Positions 13,124 through 25,700 of a DNA stretch of 64,000 nucleotides are shown here, one piece after another. The stretch comes from Moringa oleifera (Eukaryota > Streptophyta > Magnoliopsida > Brassicales > Moringaceae), in NCBI GenBank assembly GCA_021397835.1, contig JAJFZO010000191.1, positions 1,989,001 through 2,053,000 on the forward strand. The letters are read 5' to 3'. Numbering within the stretch: position 1 is the stretch's first letter; the number at the start of each line of letters is the position of its first letter. The translations under genes and the position numbers were made by a program. The notes beneath the pieces are model-generated. The model was not told the DNA's origin. It saw only the letters and a program-made list of their open reading frames with translations, and searched no databases.

Positions 13124-15276
13124 ATGTTGGACAAGAACACTTCCTCTGGTGCTCCATCTTCTTCTTCTGATCCTTTCCCGTCCTCAGAAAATGGGGTCAC
13201 CAACAAAAGAAAAAGGAGACCTGCTGGTACACCAGGTAAAGCCATCGGGAGTGTGCACGCTTCCTCGCCATCATCACTGTTTTGTTCTTTTTATCAGTTT
13301 CTTCCTCAATTTTATTGATGGGTTTTCTTGTGAGTGCAGATCCGGATGCAGAGGTGGTTTCTTTATCACCCAAGACGTTATTGGAATCAGATCGATATGT
13401 ATGCGAGATCTGCAACCAAGGCTTCCAGAGAGACCAGAACCTTCAAATGCACAGGAGGAGGCACAAGGTGCCATGGAAGTTGCTGAAGAGAGAGACGCAA
13501 GAAGTGAAGAAAAGGGTGTTCGTGTGCCCGGAGCCAAGCTGCTTGCACCATGACCCATGTCATGCCTTGGGGGATCTGGTCGGCATAAAGAAGCACTTCA
13601 GGAGGAAGCATAGCAATCACAAGCAGTGGGTGTGCGAGAAGTGCTCCAAAGGATATGCTGTTCAGTCTGATTACAAGGCACACCTCAAGACTTGTGGCAC
13701 CAGAGGCCATTCTTGCGACTGTGGCCGTGTGTTTTCCAGGTACTCTCTCTTTTCTCTTCCATATTCTTTTTCTCTTGATATCCCCACAAACAGTTATCTT
13801 TTAGAGTACTTTTCTATTTCTTTTGATTCTCTACCCTTTCTTTCTCTTCTTCGATCAAATTCTGAAGGAAAATCCAAAAGGATGTTTATTCTTAAATTGT
13901 TCTGGTTTTTCTTCCTTCTCGGAAACCCTAAAATCCCCAAAAGTAGCATGTTAGACCAAATTCTAACTTCAATTCTCCTAGACTACAAACTTTTCTGTCT
14001 AGTATCCTCTTGCTCTTGTTGGGTTCCTCATGATCCTATAAGAACTTAACCTTCTTATTTTACTAAAACTAATAGAAATTTGTTCATCCATAATCCATGA
14101 ATGCTTTTCACTATAGTACAACATGACCTCATGTTTACATTTTTATATGATCCAGGACAACCAATGGAAGCTAAAGGTTCCATCACTTTTCCCCATAAAA
14201 CAGTCTTTGTTGGCAGAAGAGAACTCTATATACCCGTAACATAAAACACTCATTTATGTACATTGACCCATTTGATTTCTTTACTCATCCTTTATTTAAT
14301 ATAGTAAAAACCTAGTCGCATAATCCACTGTACAGATACTTAAAATCTTTTTTTTTTTTGTAATGTTCCTTTGCTTCTAACTAGCCCCTGCGTGAACAAG
14401 AATTCTTTGACCTAATAGGAAGAGCAACTTAGCCTTTTTTACAACACCAAGAAGAACATAAAGCTTGTCTGAAGTAATCGGGTACTATTACCTTAAATCA
14501 TGCTAATGTTTTCTCCTTTCAGGGTAGAGAGTTTCATTGAGCACCAAGATGCCTGCACTGTCCGGCGAGTCCAACCTGATTCACAGTCGCTGCAGCAAGC
14601 CTGCTCATCTCGAACTGCTTCGAGCACCAGTCCGTCTAGTGACGCCAATTTCAGCATAGTTCCGTTGCCTGGAATGCCGATGCCAAAGCCAGCTGAGCCT
14701 GTTTTCTTGTACTCGGATCGTAACAATCCTTTGACCTCCGATCAGCACAAACACAACCTTGAGCTTCAGCTCCTACCATCATCAAATGCTTACTCTTCAA
14801 GAAGTTCAGATGAAAATTACGCTACCCATTTGAAGCTTTCGATAGGATCTTCCGACCACGTTGACAAGAATGAACCTGGAAAGCTCAGTTTGGATACGAG
14901 TAGGGAACAGAATGCAAGTGAAGCGACACTGGAAGCAAGCAGGTTGAAAGAGTTAGCTAACGAGCAGCTGAAGTTGGCCATGGCTGAGAAGGCCTACGCT
15001 GAGGGGGCTAGGCAAGAAGCGAAGAGGCAGATAGAGATGGCTGAGCTTGAGTTTGCAAACGCAAAGAGGATCAGACAACAAGCGCATGCTGAACTGGAAA
15101 AGGCTCAAGCTTTGAAAGAGCAATCTACAAAGAAGATAACTGCTACTATGATGCAAGTTACTTGCCAAGCCTGCAAGCAACAATTCCAGGCATCCACTGC
15201 TGCAGTACCAGCTGATGAGACTTCACTTGCTATGAGTTACATGTCTTCAGCAACAACTGAAGGGGAAGGAGAGTGA
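13124..15276 (+). CDS. INDETERMINATE-DOMAIN C2H2 zinc-finger factor, IDD14/15/16 (SGR5) clade
   Basis: Exons 13124-13235, 13340-13739 and 14523-15276 join in frame (phases 1 and 2) to 421 codons. A basic signal (KRKRRP) precedes GTPDPDAEV, a hallmark of the family. Four zinc fingers of the ID domain follow: C2H2 at ~57-79, a long C2H2 at ~101-131, then two C2HC fingers (WVCEKC..., HSCDCG...) to ~190. Residues ~302-371 form a charged coiled coil (LKELANEQLKLAMAEKAYAE), followed by CQACKQQF. This C-terminal region is specific to the IDD14/IDD15/IDD16 clade, whose members act in shoot gravitropism, auxin supply and starch metabolism. The first intron follows the TP codons, as is common in IDD genes. 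Intron 2 is 783 bp and is open in frame for about 100 codons. Which of the three paralogues it matches cannot be decided here. Confidence 0.92.
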
Positions 15277-18200
15277 GTGATAGCAAATCGCTCATGCAAT
15301 GCTACTATGCTGTAGTTTTCTTTCTCCTTTTCTTTTTGAAAAAAAAAAAAAAAAGATCTTTCTAACTCAAAATCCTTGTCTAAACAAGACTCTTATTCTT
15401 TTTTTTTTTCTGTATATTTGATTATGCCTACTGATTGCTTTGCTATGTCAAGTAGGTTTGCTGACCATTCTTGAGGTGTTGATTAATGGGTGCTGTAACC
15501 AGTTCTTGAATTGCTTTAATACATCTTCATTTGTTTTGAGAGAGAAAGATATGCTTTTATGCAGTGTGGATTAATTAACTCATCAGTATTGTTGCAGAGA
15601 GTGCAGTATATATAGATAAGATTCTCATGTAGAATACGATCATATGTTAAGATATTGTTCCTTGAATGATACCACAGGAACTGCTAGCTTGTGAATGCAT
15701 GTACCCAACTCCCTACCCCTTTCTTTAATTTCTCTGGTGTGGATGAAGGCTGAACTAGTTTGAATCTGAAGCTTCCTGCTGAAAGAGAACAATAATACAA
15801 ACGAGAGGATGTCATTGCAGCTGGTTCCATCATGAACCAAAAGAAGAGTTCCACTATGAGCAGTACCCTCTAAAGAAATTAATCATCCCAAATAAATTAT
15901 ACAGAAGAATCCAAGATGAACATAATCATCTTTATAAATAAATGCCTATCTGCCATATATGGGTGGGTTCCTCTTGATTATTAGTCTCTATCCTTAAGAC
16001 CATTAAGTTTTCAAGGCAATCATATTTTCCTCGTGCTTTGTTTCAACTAATAAGCAGCTTTGGTATTCATCATTGAAGAAACCCAGTTCACAGCATTCAC
16101 TCTCTTTTGTAAGGAATAATTTGATCAGTTCATGTTTTGGTTTCTTCTGGTTTCAATCATCAAAATATGTAGAAAAGGGTTTGAATGAAAGCATGCATAT
16201 TGAAGAGTCTGCATGCTGCGAATATTCAAAAGGAACCTTTTTCTTAATGAAATATAAATGAATGCCACATGGATCAGTTATCTTTGGTTGGGTGGTGAGA
16301 TTTCTCTTGGGACCATCTTTGCTTGAAAATGGGAAGGGGTCATTCAGAGATACTGACCCATAATTCAAATCCGAAATGAATGTTAGAGAGATGGGTTCGT
16401 GCGTATGTGCTCTTGTGAGCACTGAGCAGCAGTTGGTGTCTCTACTCTTAAGAGAGAGAGAAAAAGAAAGGGGGAGAGAGAGAGAGAGAGAAGGAAAGAG
16501 AAAGAGGGTTGTCCCTTTCACTGCATTTGTGTCCCTTTTAAATGCTTATTAAAACGCCATGTTTTTCAGTGCCACAGTTGAAATGGTTATAGGCAGGCAA
16601 TAGTCTCTCTCAAACATAAACAACACACACACTCACACACTGATACACTTTACTCCCCCCCTCTCTCTCTCTTTCTCTCTCTCTCACTTTATCAGAATCT
16701 GAAGGTTTTGCAGAGTGAGCAGCACCAGAAAGAGAGAGATAAAGAGAAACACAGTCCTTTTTCATTAATGTAAAGGCCAAACCCAAATGCGTGATTCTCA
16801 GTTTCGGACCTCTTTTTTCTTTTTCTTTTCCTTTTTTCCTTTCTGTTTGGCTACTGAGAATATAAAAGAAAATAATGGAAGAATTGATTTTCTTTCACAA
16901 GTTAACCCAAAGCAAAAAGCTAAGGGCACCAAAAGGCCTCCAAAATTTCTCCCTTTGCTTTTCATTATCGGGACCACGTGCTCCTCTTTCCCCACCTTTT
17001 AATGCACCTTCCTCTTTTTGTCCACAGGGATAGCTATCCAGTGGCACTTCCGTTATTTTCACTACTTCCAGGTCTTCTTTCTCTTCCCTTTTGCAATCTA
17101 ATTTATTTTGTCCATATATTTTAGTTGCATGAAATTACAAATATCCGAAATATGGGCCATTAAAATAATTTTCTTTTTTTTACATAATTATTTTATTTTA
17201 TTTTTTTAATAAAAAGCTAGAGAGATGCTAAGGAGAATGGGTTTTTCCTTTTAACAAATGACAGGCAGGTGAAAGTACTGCTGCTTTGCCAACGCATAAA
17301 ATGAAAAAGTTGACATATTAAATTATTTTTGTATTTTTTAGGGAAAAAAAGAAATAAATAAAAGTAACTGTGTGATGTGTCTGAATGTCCTAATCTTCAT
17401 AGATACCATAAAAAATATCTTCCACATGGAATGCAAGAATTGTAGGAGATGGAAAAGGACTGCCCTACCTCCTTAAAGGTACAACTTACATTGTTTCTAT
17501 TTTTATATATCTAATTACATATGGTCATGGACAAAAATATCCTTGTCTTGTAATTAATGAAGGTAAAGTTTTATCGATAAATTTATTATTATTATTATTA
17601 TTATTTTACTTTCTCTTTAATTTATTATTCTAATATTTTATATTTTGTGCTATAAACTAACAACACATATGATACAAATTAATTGTTTTGTTTCACTTTT
17701 TGAAATTCATAAAACGTCCAACATAAAAGGGTATTCGTGGGTTTAAAAAATAATTTTTCTAAACTTTTAGCCTAATGCGCTGAAAAAGAGTTAAATAAAA
17801 AATATAAATTAATTGGTTGAATTTTCTATGGTTAGCTTGTTTCTTTCATTCCAAACAAGAGAAAGAAAAACCCATTTGGATTCCTATGGTCGCTTTTTAG
17901 AAGAAGAGAAAAAAGAAGGGACAAGAGCTTTAAAAGAAAGAAAGAGATATAACGATAAGTAAGAGGTATATGGTAAGCTTATGTTATCAAAACATAAATT
18001 GTCCGATAATGATAAGTTTCTCGCCTATTTTCCTTTGGCCCCGTTTCTTGCCAAGACAGCGATTTTGCTATTTGAAGCATCGCTTTTACAGGACAAGACA
18101 CGTAAAACTCGGGACAGATAATTGAAGAATCATGTCCGAAAATAACTTTGGCTAAATTTCCATTTGGACAACTATGATAAAAGTGATTGTCAATTATAAC

Positions 18201-19151
18201 ATAAAAAAGGGAAAGAGGGGAGGAAGAGGAGCAGTTGTGTCATATGTTTGGTACACAGGACCGACAGTGGAGCGAAATGGGCCTATGCATTGTGATAGCT
18301 CGTTTGGGCTTCTATAAGGTTAGGCTGGGAACTCCCTAGTGGGCTGTGCTACCAGGGCTAGCCTTATTCCACCAAAGCTTATATTAGTTTTTTTTTTTTA
18401 TCATTGATGTATTAGAAAAACGAAAATTTTGATTGATGAATGAAAATTTATTATTTTTTAGATGAAACACTAAAATTTAAAAAAATTTCAAGTGATTTTA
18501 ATTTGAATCTGATTACAGGCCAATGTTAATCATCAACAGATTTTTTAGATTTTTTTATTTACGGAAAAGTGATAAAAATTGTAAATTTTATTTTAACATT
18601 ACTAAATGATTGATAAATTGTGATAATACTTTCCACCTGAATATCTAAATGAACATAATAACTTTACCATTTAATTGATAAGTCATTGTTATTCAGAGAG
18701 GAAACAATATCTATTAGCACAGTCAATGTCTTTCGGAGTTAATTTTTATGGTTAACTTTGATGACAATAAGACTTTTGAAAACCAAAGCAAATAACAACT
18801 ATAAAGACAAAATCTTTATCTAAAAATTTGAGCATTAACACTGAGTAAAGTAGTAACACAAGAATCATCATAGTACATGCCCCACTGTGTGTTAAAATGG
18901 AAACATTCCTGTGTTCAGTTTACAAGCGGCTTTTCGTGATTGTAATGAGAGTTGTCAATCCTGTGTTTACAGATACAAGCTGTGCTGAAATAAGCCCATA
19001 TGACATGCTTATACTCACTTTCAAGACAATAGAAACAGAAGTAAAAGAAGAGAAGACTTGTCAAGTAGATACAACAAAACTCTTAGCCACTGAGCAAGAA
19101 ATCTTACAAACCCTAATCATAATCAATAATGAACATTAATACACTTTTGTG
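15277..19151. other. Convergent spacer between the IDD and BRL2 genes
   Basis: 3' flanks of two convergent genes plus spacer. A segment at 16440-17060 looks promoter- or leader-like: purine tract 16448-16503, CA-rich run near 16623, CT tracts near 16660-16685, a G-box at 16975-16980 and a 12-bp palindrome (GGATAGCTATCC) near 17028. It has no supported coding sequence. A (TTA)n microsatellite lies at 17582-17604. The short frame at 18897-19139 abuts the BRL2 3' end and has no family resemblance; it is probably BRL2 3' untranslated sequence read backwards. Confidence 0.45.
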
Positions 19152-22100
19152 TCAAGCACTGTTGCTGCTGCTGCTGTTTGCTGATGCAGGCATTAGTTCT
19201 CTTAGCATGGCAACCACCTGTAGCATATTAGGCCGCTTTGAAGGGAAATCATCAACACACTGAAGTGTTATTTCCAAGTACCTCACCATTTCTTTGACTT
19301 CTGCTGCTTCTGCCTCATCTGTTCCTTTAGTCACTAAAAGGAGATCTGGGTCTATCACTTCCATTTGTTTTCCTTCTCTTACCTTCATTTTCACCCAACC
19401 CACCAAGTTGGTGTCCCCGAAATCTTCTTTATCAGTTGGGCGTTTTCCTGTTAAGAGTTCCAAGAGGACAACACCAAATGAATAGACATCTCCTTTGGCG
19501 GTGCACCGGAAGCTTTGGTAGTACTCAGGTGGTACATAACCAGGTGTTCCTGCAAGTGTGCTTACACTTAGATGTGTGTCCAGTGCACTTATGAGCCTTG
19601 CCATTCCAAAATCAGAGACTCTAGCTTCCAGTTCGTGGTCTAATAATACATTGCTTGACTTCATGTCTCGATGGATAATGTGTGGAATGCAGTTATGGTG
19701 GAGGAAACAGAGTCCTTTGGCTGCACCTCTTGCAATCTTTTTTCTTTCTTCCCATGTCAAGATACGTCGGTCTCTTGTCCTTGTTCTTCCATGAAGCATT
19801 TCTTCAAGACTTCCAAACTCCATGAATTCATACACCAGGAGCCTCTCCTCACCCACTTTGCAGTAACCTAATAGAGGCACAAGATTCCTATGTTTTATCT
19901 TCCCAAGAGTTTCCATTTCAGCCATGAATTCTCGATCGCCTTGGCAGCTCAGTCGAATGAGCTTCTTGATTGCTACACTTGAGCCATCCTTCAATGTAGC
20001 TTTGAATACTTCTCCAAAACCTCCGCAACCGATGAGACTTGCTGCAGAGAAGCCATTTGTGGCCTCTATGAGTTGGGAAAACTTAAGCTTCCTTAGCTGT
20101 CTCTGGAAAGTTGCTACATTGATGCTCAGTGGCTCTCTCTCTTTCTCAATTTTCCATGTTGTGGCTGCATGACAAGCTTGCAAGCTTTTAAGCATCTTGA
20201 CTTCCTCTGCTTCTTTGCGTCTTGTACGCATTGCAATTGCCCATACAATCAAAATGCATATAGAAGCAACTGAAATGAGAATCCCTAAGACAATGCTATT
20301 AGCCCATGAAGCAGCTGATGGTTTGTTACCTCCTTTACCACCTGGAACGGTCGCAGGCTGATTATTGCCATTCCTGCATTCAGGCAATGGAACCCCGCAA
20401 AGTCCTGGATTGTTGGCATACTGGCTTGCAGGAAGAGTACTCAGCTGTCCCCTCTGTGGAATTGGCCCTGTTAACTCATTATTGGACAGGTCAATTTGCA
20501 CCAAGAAAGATAAGTTTGAGAATGACTCTGGGATTTGTCCCTGCAATCTGTTATGTGATGCATCAAATACACCTAAATTTCTCAGCTGGCCAAGCGTTGA
20601 TGGAATCTCTCCTGAAAGCTGGTTATGTGCTAATTCAAGAACTTGCAAGGCCACCATTTCTCCGATTTCATCTGGGATCTTCCCTCGAAGTTGATTGTAA
20701 GACAGGTCCAGATACTCCAATGTCTGGTATTGGGTGAAGAGGCTCAGAACTGGTCCTGAGTACATCCTGGTGAAATCACAACTCTTCAATGTTGGGATCT
20801 GCAGTAATCTTTCGGGTCGGATTCCAGCGAATTCCAACAAACCTCCAACTCCTTTACATGAGTTGCCAACATTCCTTACAAACACCAATGTATTACCAGA
20901 TAGAATTCCACTCAATGATTTTGCTCCAAGCTGCCTACCAAGTCGAGGTGGGATTTCTCCTGTAAGTTTGTTGCTGTTCAAGTCCAACCAAACCAAGCTG
21001 CTACAGTTTCCTAGCTCACCTGGTATCTCACCACTCAAGCTATTGTTTGCAAGCTGCAGAACCGCTAGCCTTGACAAGATGCCAAATTCACGCGGGATTT
21101 GGCCTGTGAGTTCATTACTTGTGAGAGATATCCATTCAAGATTAGTGCAATTGAATAATTCAACTGGAATTTCACCAGTGAGCTGATTATTGTTAAGAAT
21201 AAGATCCTTCAGATTTGAGCATTTACCCAATTCTGGTGGGATTTTCCCTTCCAACCCATTGAACCATGCTATCAGCTGCTCAAGCTTCTCAAGCCTCCCA
21301 AGCTCGGCAGGAACTGAGCCATTCAGATAGTTTAAGCTGAAATCAATTGTCCTTAGCTGTGGACATTGTGATAGTTGAGCTGGGATTCCTCCTGTAATGA
21401 GATTATCTGGGATTCTGAGCTCCTCAAGTGACGCTGCGCCAGGACACATATCTGGTGGGATTATGCCAGAAAACTTATTGGAGCTGAAATCAACAATCCT
21501 TAAGCTTTTGCAGGATGAAATTGTGGCAGGAAATGGTCCAGATATATTGTTATTACTCAACAGCAGGCTGTCCAATGAACCAAGATTCTGAAGGATTGAA
21601 TCCAAAAAGGGACCTGATATAACATTGTTGGATAAGTCGAGAAATTGCAGCCAAGAACATGAAGACAAAGAAGCAGGAACTGAGCCTGAGATATTGTTGT
21701 AAGAAAGCTTAAGCTGTCGGAGTGAGTCACATGCATTGCCCAACTCGGAAGGAATCCAGCCAGTGAGATGATTATGAGAAAGATCTAGTGTCTGTAGGCT
21801 GCTGAGATCTCCCAAAGATATTGGGATCTCCCCAGTGAACAAATTGAATGATAAATTCAAAGTTTTGAGATTTGTGCAATTTGAAAGACAACTGGGTATG
21901 GAATCCATAATATTGTTTCCAGACAGATCAAGGTGCAACAGGGAATTGCAAGAATTTTCAATTTTTAATCCTGAGATTGAGCCTGTTATGTTGTTAGAAG
22001 AAAGATCAAGAACCTGTAGTTTATGGGTATCCAGAAAAAGATTTTCAGGTAAAGAGCCTGTCAAATTGTTGCCAGACAGATTCACAGAAACCAGATTGGG

Positions 22101-22550
22101 ACACTTTGAGAAAAAACTATCAGGGACCAGTCCTACAAGTCCAGCAGCAGATAATTCAAGTTGTTTCAGTCCGAATGGAAGTTGAAGCAAAGAAGTTGAA
22201 TTTACGGTGAAGAAATTTGCAGACAATTTCAGAACGGATAGCATATCTAGAGAAGCAAAGGGGTCAAAAGTGATAGTTCCAACAAGATTAGACTCACTAA
22301 GATCAAGTTGAGTGGCTCTTCCAAGAGAGCATGTAATTCCATACCAGTTGCAAGGATTCCTGGCAAGCTGCCAACCTGATAGTACTCCATTTGGGTCCTT
22401 TAGAATCATCTTCTTGAACCTAAGAAGAGCTGCTGCATCAGTTTTGATCGAGGAAGCAATTCCCTGATCAGTTGCAGAGACTGAAAATAACGCCATAAAA
22501 AGAAGTAATAGAGCAAAATGATAGACAGGCTGAACGGGGTTGCTCTCCAT
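19152..22550 (-). CDS. BRL2: LRR receptor-like kinase BRI1-LIKE 2 / VASCULAR HIGHWAY 1
   Basis: A single uninterrupted frame of 1132 codons; Arabidopsis BRL2 has 1143 aa and is also intronless. The start is the first ATG in frame (MESNPVQ); the frame stays open upstream but without another ATG. A signal peptide (~1-26) is followed by an N-terminal cap, over 20 LRRs, an island domain ([20 protein letters not shown]), further LRRs, one membrane span (~752-775) and a Ser/Thr kinase. Kinase landmarks are the glycine loop GCGGFGEVF (~840), VAIKKL (~861), HRDMKSSNV (~958), DFGMAR (~980) and [11 protein letters not shown]. Catalytic residues are all present. BRL2 acts in provascular cells and leaf vein patterning; unlike BRI1, BRL1 and BRL3 it is reported not to substitute as a brassinosteroid receptor. 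Near-identity to the remembered Arabidopsis kinase and island regions makes this assignment secure. Confidence 0.97.
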   Translation of the reverse strand: MESNPVQPVYHFALLLLFMALFSVSATDQGIASSIKTDAAALLRFKKMILKDPNGVLSGWQLARNPCNWYGITCSLGRATQLDLSESNLVGTITFDPFASLDMLSVLKLSANFFTVNSTSLLQLPFGLKQLELSAAGLVGLVPDSFFSKCPNLVSVNLSGNNLTGSLPENLFLDTHKLQVLDLSSNNITGSISGLKIENSCNSLLHLDLSGNNIMDSIPSCLSNCTNLKTLNLSFNLFTGEIPISLGDLSSLQTLDLSHNHLTGWIPSELGNACDSLRQLKLSYNNISGSVPASLSSCSWLQFLDLSNNVISGPFLDSILQNLGSLDSLLLSNNNISGPFPATISSCKSLRIVDFSSNKFSGIIPPDMCPGAASLEELRIPDNLITGGIPAQLSQCPQLRTIDFSLNYLNGSVPAELGRLEKLEQLIAWFNGLEGKIPPELGKCSNLKDLILNNNQLTGEIPVELFNCTNLEWISLTSNELTGQIPREFGILSRLAVLQLANNSLSGEIPGELGNCSSLVWLDLNSNKLTGEIPPRLGRQLGAKSLSGILSGNTLVFVRNVGNSCKGVGGLLEFAGIRPERLLQIPTLKSCDFTRMYSGPVLSLFTQYQTLEYLDLSYNQLRGKIPDEIGEMVALQVLELAHNQLSGEIPSTLGQLRNLGVFDASHNRLQGQIPESFSNLSFLVQIDLSNNELTGPIPQRGQLSTLPASQYANNPGLCGVPLPECRNGNNQPATVPGGKGGNKPSAASWANSIVLGILISVASICILIVWAIAMRTRRKEAEEVKMLKSLQACHAATTWKIEKEREPLSINVATFQRQLRKLKFSQLIEATNGFSAASLIGCGGFGEVFKATLKDGSSVAIKKLIRLSCQGDREFMAEMETLGKIKHRNLVPLLGYCKVGEERLLVYEFMEFGSLEEMLHGRTRTRDRRILTWEERKKIARGAAKGLCFLHHNCIPHIIHRDMKSSNVLLDHELEARVSDFGMARLISALDTHLSVSTLAGTPGYVPPEYYQSFRCTAKGDVYSFGVVLLELLTGKRPTDKEDFGDTNLVGWVKMKVREGKQMEVIDPDLLLVTKGTDEAEAAEVKEMVRYLEITLQCVDDFPSKRPNMLQVVAMLRELMPASANSSSSNSA

Positions 22551-22750
22551 GAAGAAGCAATTGTGCGGGAAAACAGTTTGAGAGATAAGAATTAACACAT
22601 TAAGAGAGAAGGCAACAAGGACAGAGTGCAGTGCGGAGAGAGATAGAGAGGGAGAGAGAGAGAGAGTGGTGAATATGATGAGAATTTGTTGCTGCAATGC
22701 AGAAGGGATGCTTTACAAAAAGAAGTTGCTTTTTATTATGTTTTATAAAA
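22551..22750 (-). promoter_or_regulatory. BRL2 5' leader: TATA-like box, CT tract and two-codon upstream ORF
   Basis: On the minus strand a TTTTATAAAA motif (22750-22741) lies about 190 bases before the start codon. A CT-rich tract follows (22668-22635). The leader then has an out-of-frame ATG at 22600 followed by one codon and TAA, giving a two-codon upstream ORF about 40 bases before the main start. The main ATG has a weak -3 base (T) but G at +4. A minimal upstream ORF could lower translation; this is inference. Confidence 0.4.
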
Positions 22751-25700
22751 TGGAAAAGGAGGGAACGTGGGGAGGAACAAGAAAAGGAGCATTTGGGTTT
22801 AGATTTGGTGGGTGTGTTTGTACTCATACGGTCTTTCTATTAGTACTAGAAAGTGTAGGCACTTCACAGACAGAGAGAGACACACAGAAGGCTATGGCGT
22901 AGGGAATTTGGTGAGAGGACTGATTTGACTTTTGGTCAAAAAGAGTAGGACCGACAGACAAAGTCTATCTAAGATTGGCTCTTTAATAAAGAAAAAGAAA
23001 TTGAATTTGGGCTGCGTTTGATCCGAGAGTCATTGTCTGTCAGTGAGCGTGCAAGAATGTTCTCTTACACAACTGTACATAGTGCAGTATGTCAGGTGCA
23101 GATGTAGTGTTAGATTACTTTACATAGCAGAAGAACTCACCCACTTATCTGGATTACTACGCCTGTCTCCGATGCACTTCTCCGAGCAGTTTCTGCACCC
23201 AGGTGACCAGCTTGGTTCTGCTGGTTCGCTCACCCAAATGCCTAGGGTCGCCTTCATTTTTCCAGGAAAATCTACACAGAATAACTCAACAAACATGGTA
23301 GGCATATTCAGTAAATGATATTATTAGAAGATCCGATTCCCAAACTTGGTTTTGGTCGGCTGCTCATGATCACATCAGCAAAAGGGACCCATCTGCTGAT
23401 ATTTGAAGGGGGAATCAATGATACAGTTTAATCGGTGCCTGTGAGTAACCCACTGATCTGAAATTAAAAATAAAGAAAGAACACGTAGCGTTCTTGCAAG
23501 AAAGAAAAGAAGGCCCACAAAAGGAAACAACATCAATTAGCTCTTGTGGGTTAGTGGGATGGGAGGTGATGATGCCCCCAGTTAGCCTCTCTTTTCTTTT
23601 AGCTTTTCTCTCTGCTTGACACGCTGGGCTCAGATGAAAATCCATCCTATTCACTGTTCGTCAGTCCGACCCTCTTCGCTTGGCTCGATAACAATACCAT
23701 CTCGTTGAAAGTCGGAAGCTTTTTAGCTGGTCATGGACCCACCACAGTTTTTCATGCACTAAAATCTGCACAATCCTGTGAATTCTAGCTTTAGGTGTTG
23801 GCTAATGCTGGTTAGAGGTACGAACCCTAATGGTGTATACCATGGCAGAAGTATTAATATTAATTTTATGTCAGTTTCATGTTTAAATATAAATTTATCA
23901 ATTTTAAATAATATAAAAATAAAATTTGTATCAAATTTTTATATTTATTAATATTATCAATTAAAATTTGATATTTAAAAAATAATAAATTAAATTATAA
24001 CTTATTAATTTAAATAAAATTAAATTTTATTAAAAATATAAAAATTGAGAATATTTATAACAAAATTTAACTTAAATTTTTTTATAAATATGAAAAAATT
24101 TAAGTCAGCGTCACAAAAATTTTGAAAAATTTTTGAGTCAAATTTTGAAAAAAATTATTCTTAAAAAATGGATCTTGCATAAAAAATTATTTAAATTTAA
24201 AAGAGTGAAGAATTCAATTAAATCATTTTTGAAACATTTTGAAAATAAAAATACTTTTAATTTTTTAATTTATTTGAATTAAAATTTAATTTAAATTAAA
24301 TGATAAATTAAAATTTAATTTTTTTGCTTGAAAATTTAATTGTTAATATGAGATAAATATTAAAATTTTACAAAAATTTTATTTTAGTTTAAATTTAAAT
24401 ATAATGAAAATAAATAAATTATGTATTTATAATTATAACAAATGATAATTCATAAAATTTTAAATTTGAGGACGTGTCAAAAAATTTATTTGCATATTGC
24501 TTGTGACATATGTATTATCAATTTAATATAAAAATTAATAACCACAAATTACATGAAAATTCTCACATAATCAATCATATATTTGGTATTGGTATTGCCA
24601 TCTTAATTTTGGAATATTAATGTCCAGCCGACTATGGTGGGAGACCAAAGCCGAGGATTCCTCAGTGCATATCCTACAATGCTAAAATTCCATTACCAAG
24701 GTCACCATAACAAGAGATAAGCATTATTTAATCTTTTTTTTTTTTATTTTAAACCAATTGTGAATGATTAACGTGTAAGAATTCCAATTTAAATTATATC
24801 TTTTTTGCAAAAAAAAAAAGTCATAATCTTTTTTTTTTCATCAATTTATATTTTTTCTTGGAGGCTAAAGAGAGCTCTGAGCAGCAAGAAGAGGGATCAA
24901 TGGCACTAGTGAGTGCAAAGCGTATATGGAGAGGTCTTGTCATCATCACAAAGAATTGTTAAGTTTTGACTGTTAAAGAAAAATTGTCTTAAAATTTGTA
25001 ATTATTAATGTTCACTAGCGAATGGCCCAATTTATAATATTTTAATTATTAACATTGGGACCTCTAAGGGAAGTTTCTACAGCATGTGAGAGACCTTCTT
25101 CACCCAACATTTGTGAGAAATTATTTCAGTTTTTTCTTCCATTTATCATATTTATATGCATGTTTAAGCAATATTATCAATATAATCTATTAATTTATAA
25201 AAATATTTTTTAATAAATCAAACTACTGAAAAATATTTTTAATCAAAAGTATAAAAATAAAAAATATTTGATTTAAAAATAAATATTAAAAAAACTTCAA
25301 ATTATAGTATCTATTCAGTTATTTGTACATTGAATATTTAATTTAGTTCAATTTAAATTTTATAAAATTTTTTAAAATTAATGATATTTAAATTAAAAAT
25401 TTTATAAAACGAATTATAACTTAGAAGCTATCAATATAGAATATTTTAAACTTATTTATTAAAAATATTTTTAATAAAATAATTTATAAATAAAAAATAA
25501 TTTTAATTTAAAAATAAACTTAAAATAAAATACAAAATTTATTTAACTTATTTTTGAGATATTTTAACAATAAAAATATTTTTAATTTTTTAATTAATAT
25601 AATTTAAACTAAATTAAGAGATTAAATATACAATTAATTCAATTAATGTATCCAAATTTAAATAAAAAATAAGTTGCTTCAAATTTTTTTTGTATTTATT

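Noticed and set aside
17026..17045. GGATAGCTATCC palindrome considered as part of a microRNA precursor (miR390-like)
   Set aside because: Only the short GGATAGC core matches; there is no extended stem or star strand.
18897..19139. 80-codon frame next to the BRL2 stop codon
   Set aside because: Lies within the expected BRL2 3' untranslated region on the opposite strand and resembles no known family.
20306..21186. Long plus-strand frames opposite BRL2
   Set aside because: Antisense shadows of the strongly coding LRR region.
22551..22697. 49-residue N-terminal extension of BRL2
   Set aside because: The frame is open upstream but its first codon at 22697 is TTG and no ATG occurs before 22550. 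The extension is just translated CT-rich leader, and the ATG at 22550 gives a normal signal peptide and length.
23120..23305. 61-codon minus-strand frame with four Cys residues
   Set aside because: The GC-richer context and Cys content were suggestive of a small peptide gene. There is no signal peptide or recognised Cys pattern, so it is not called.
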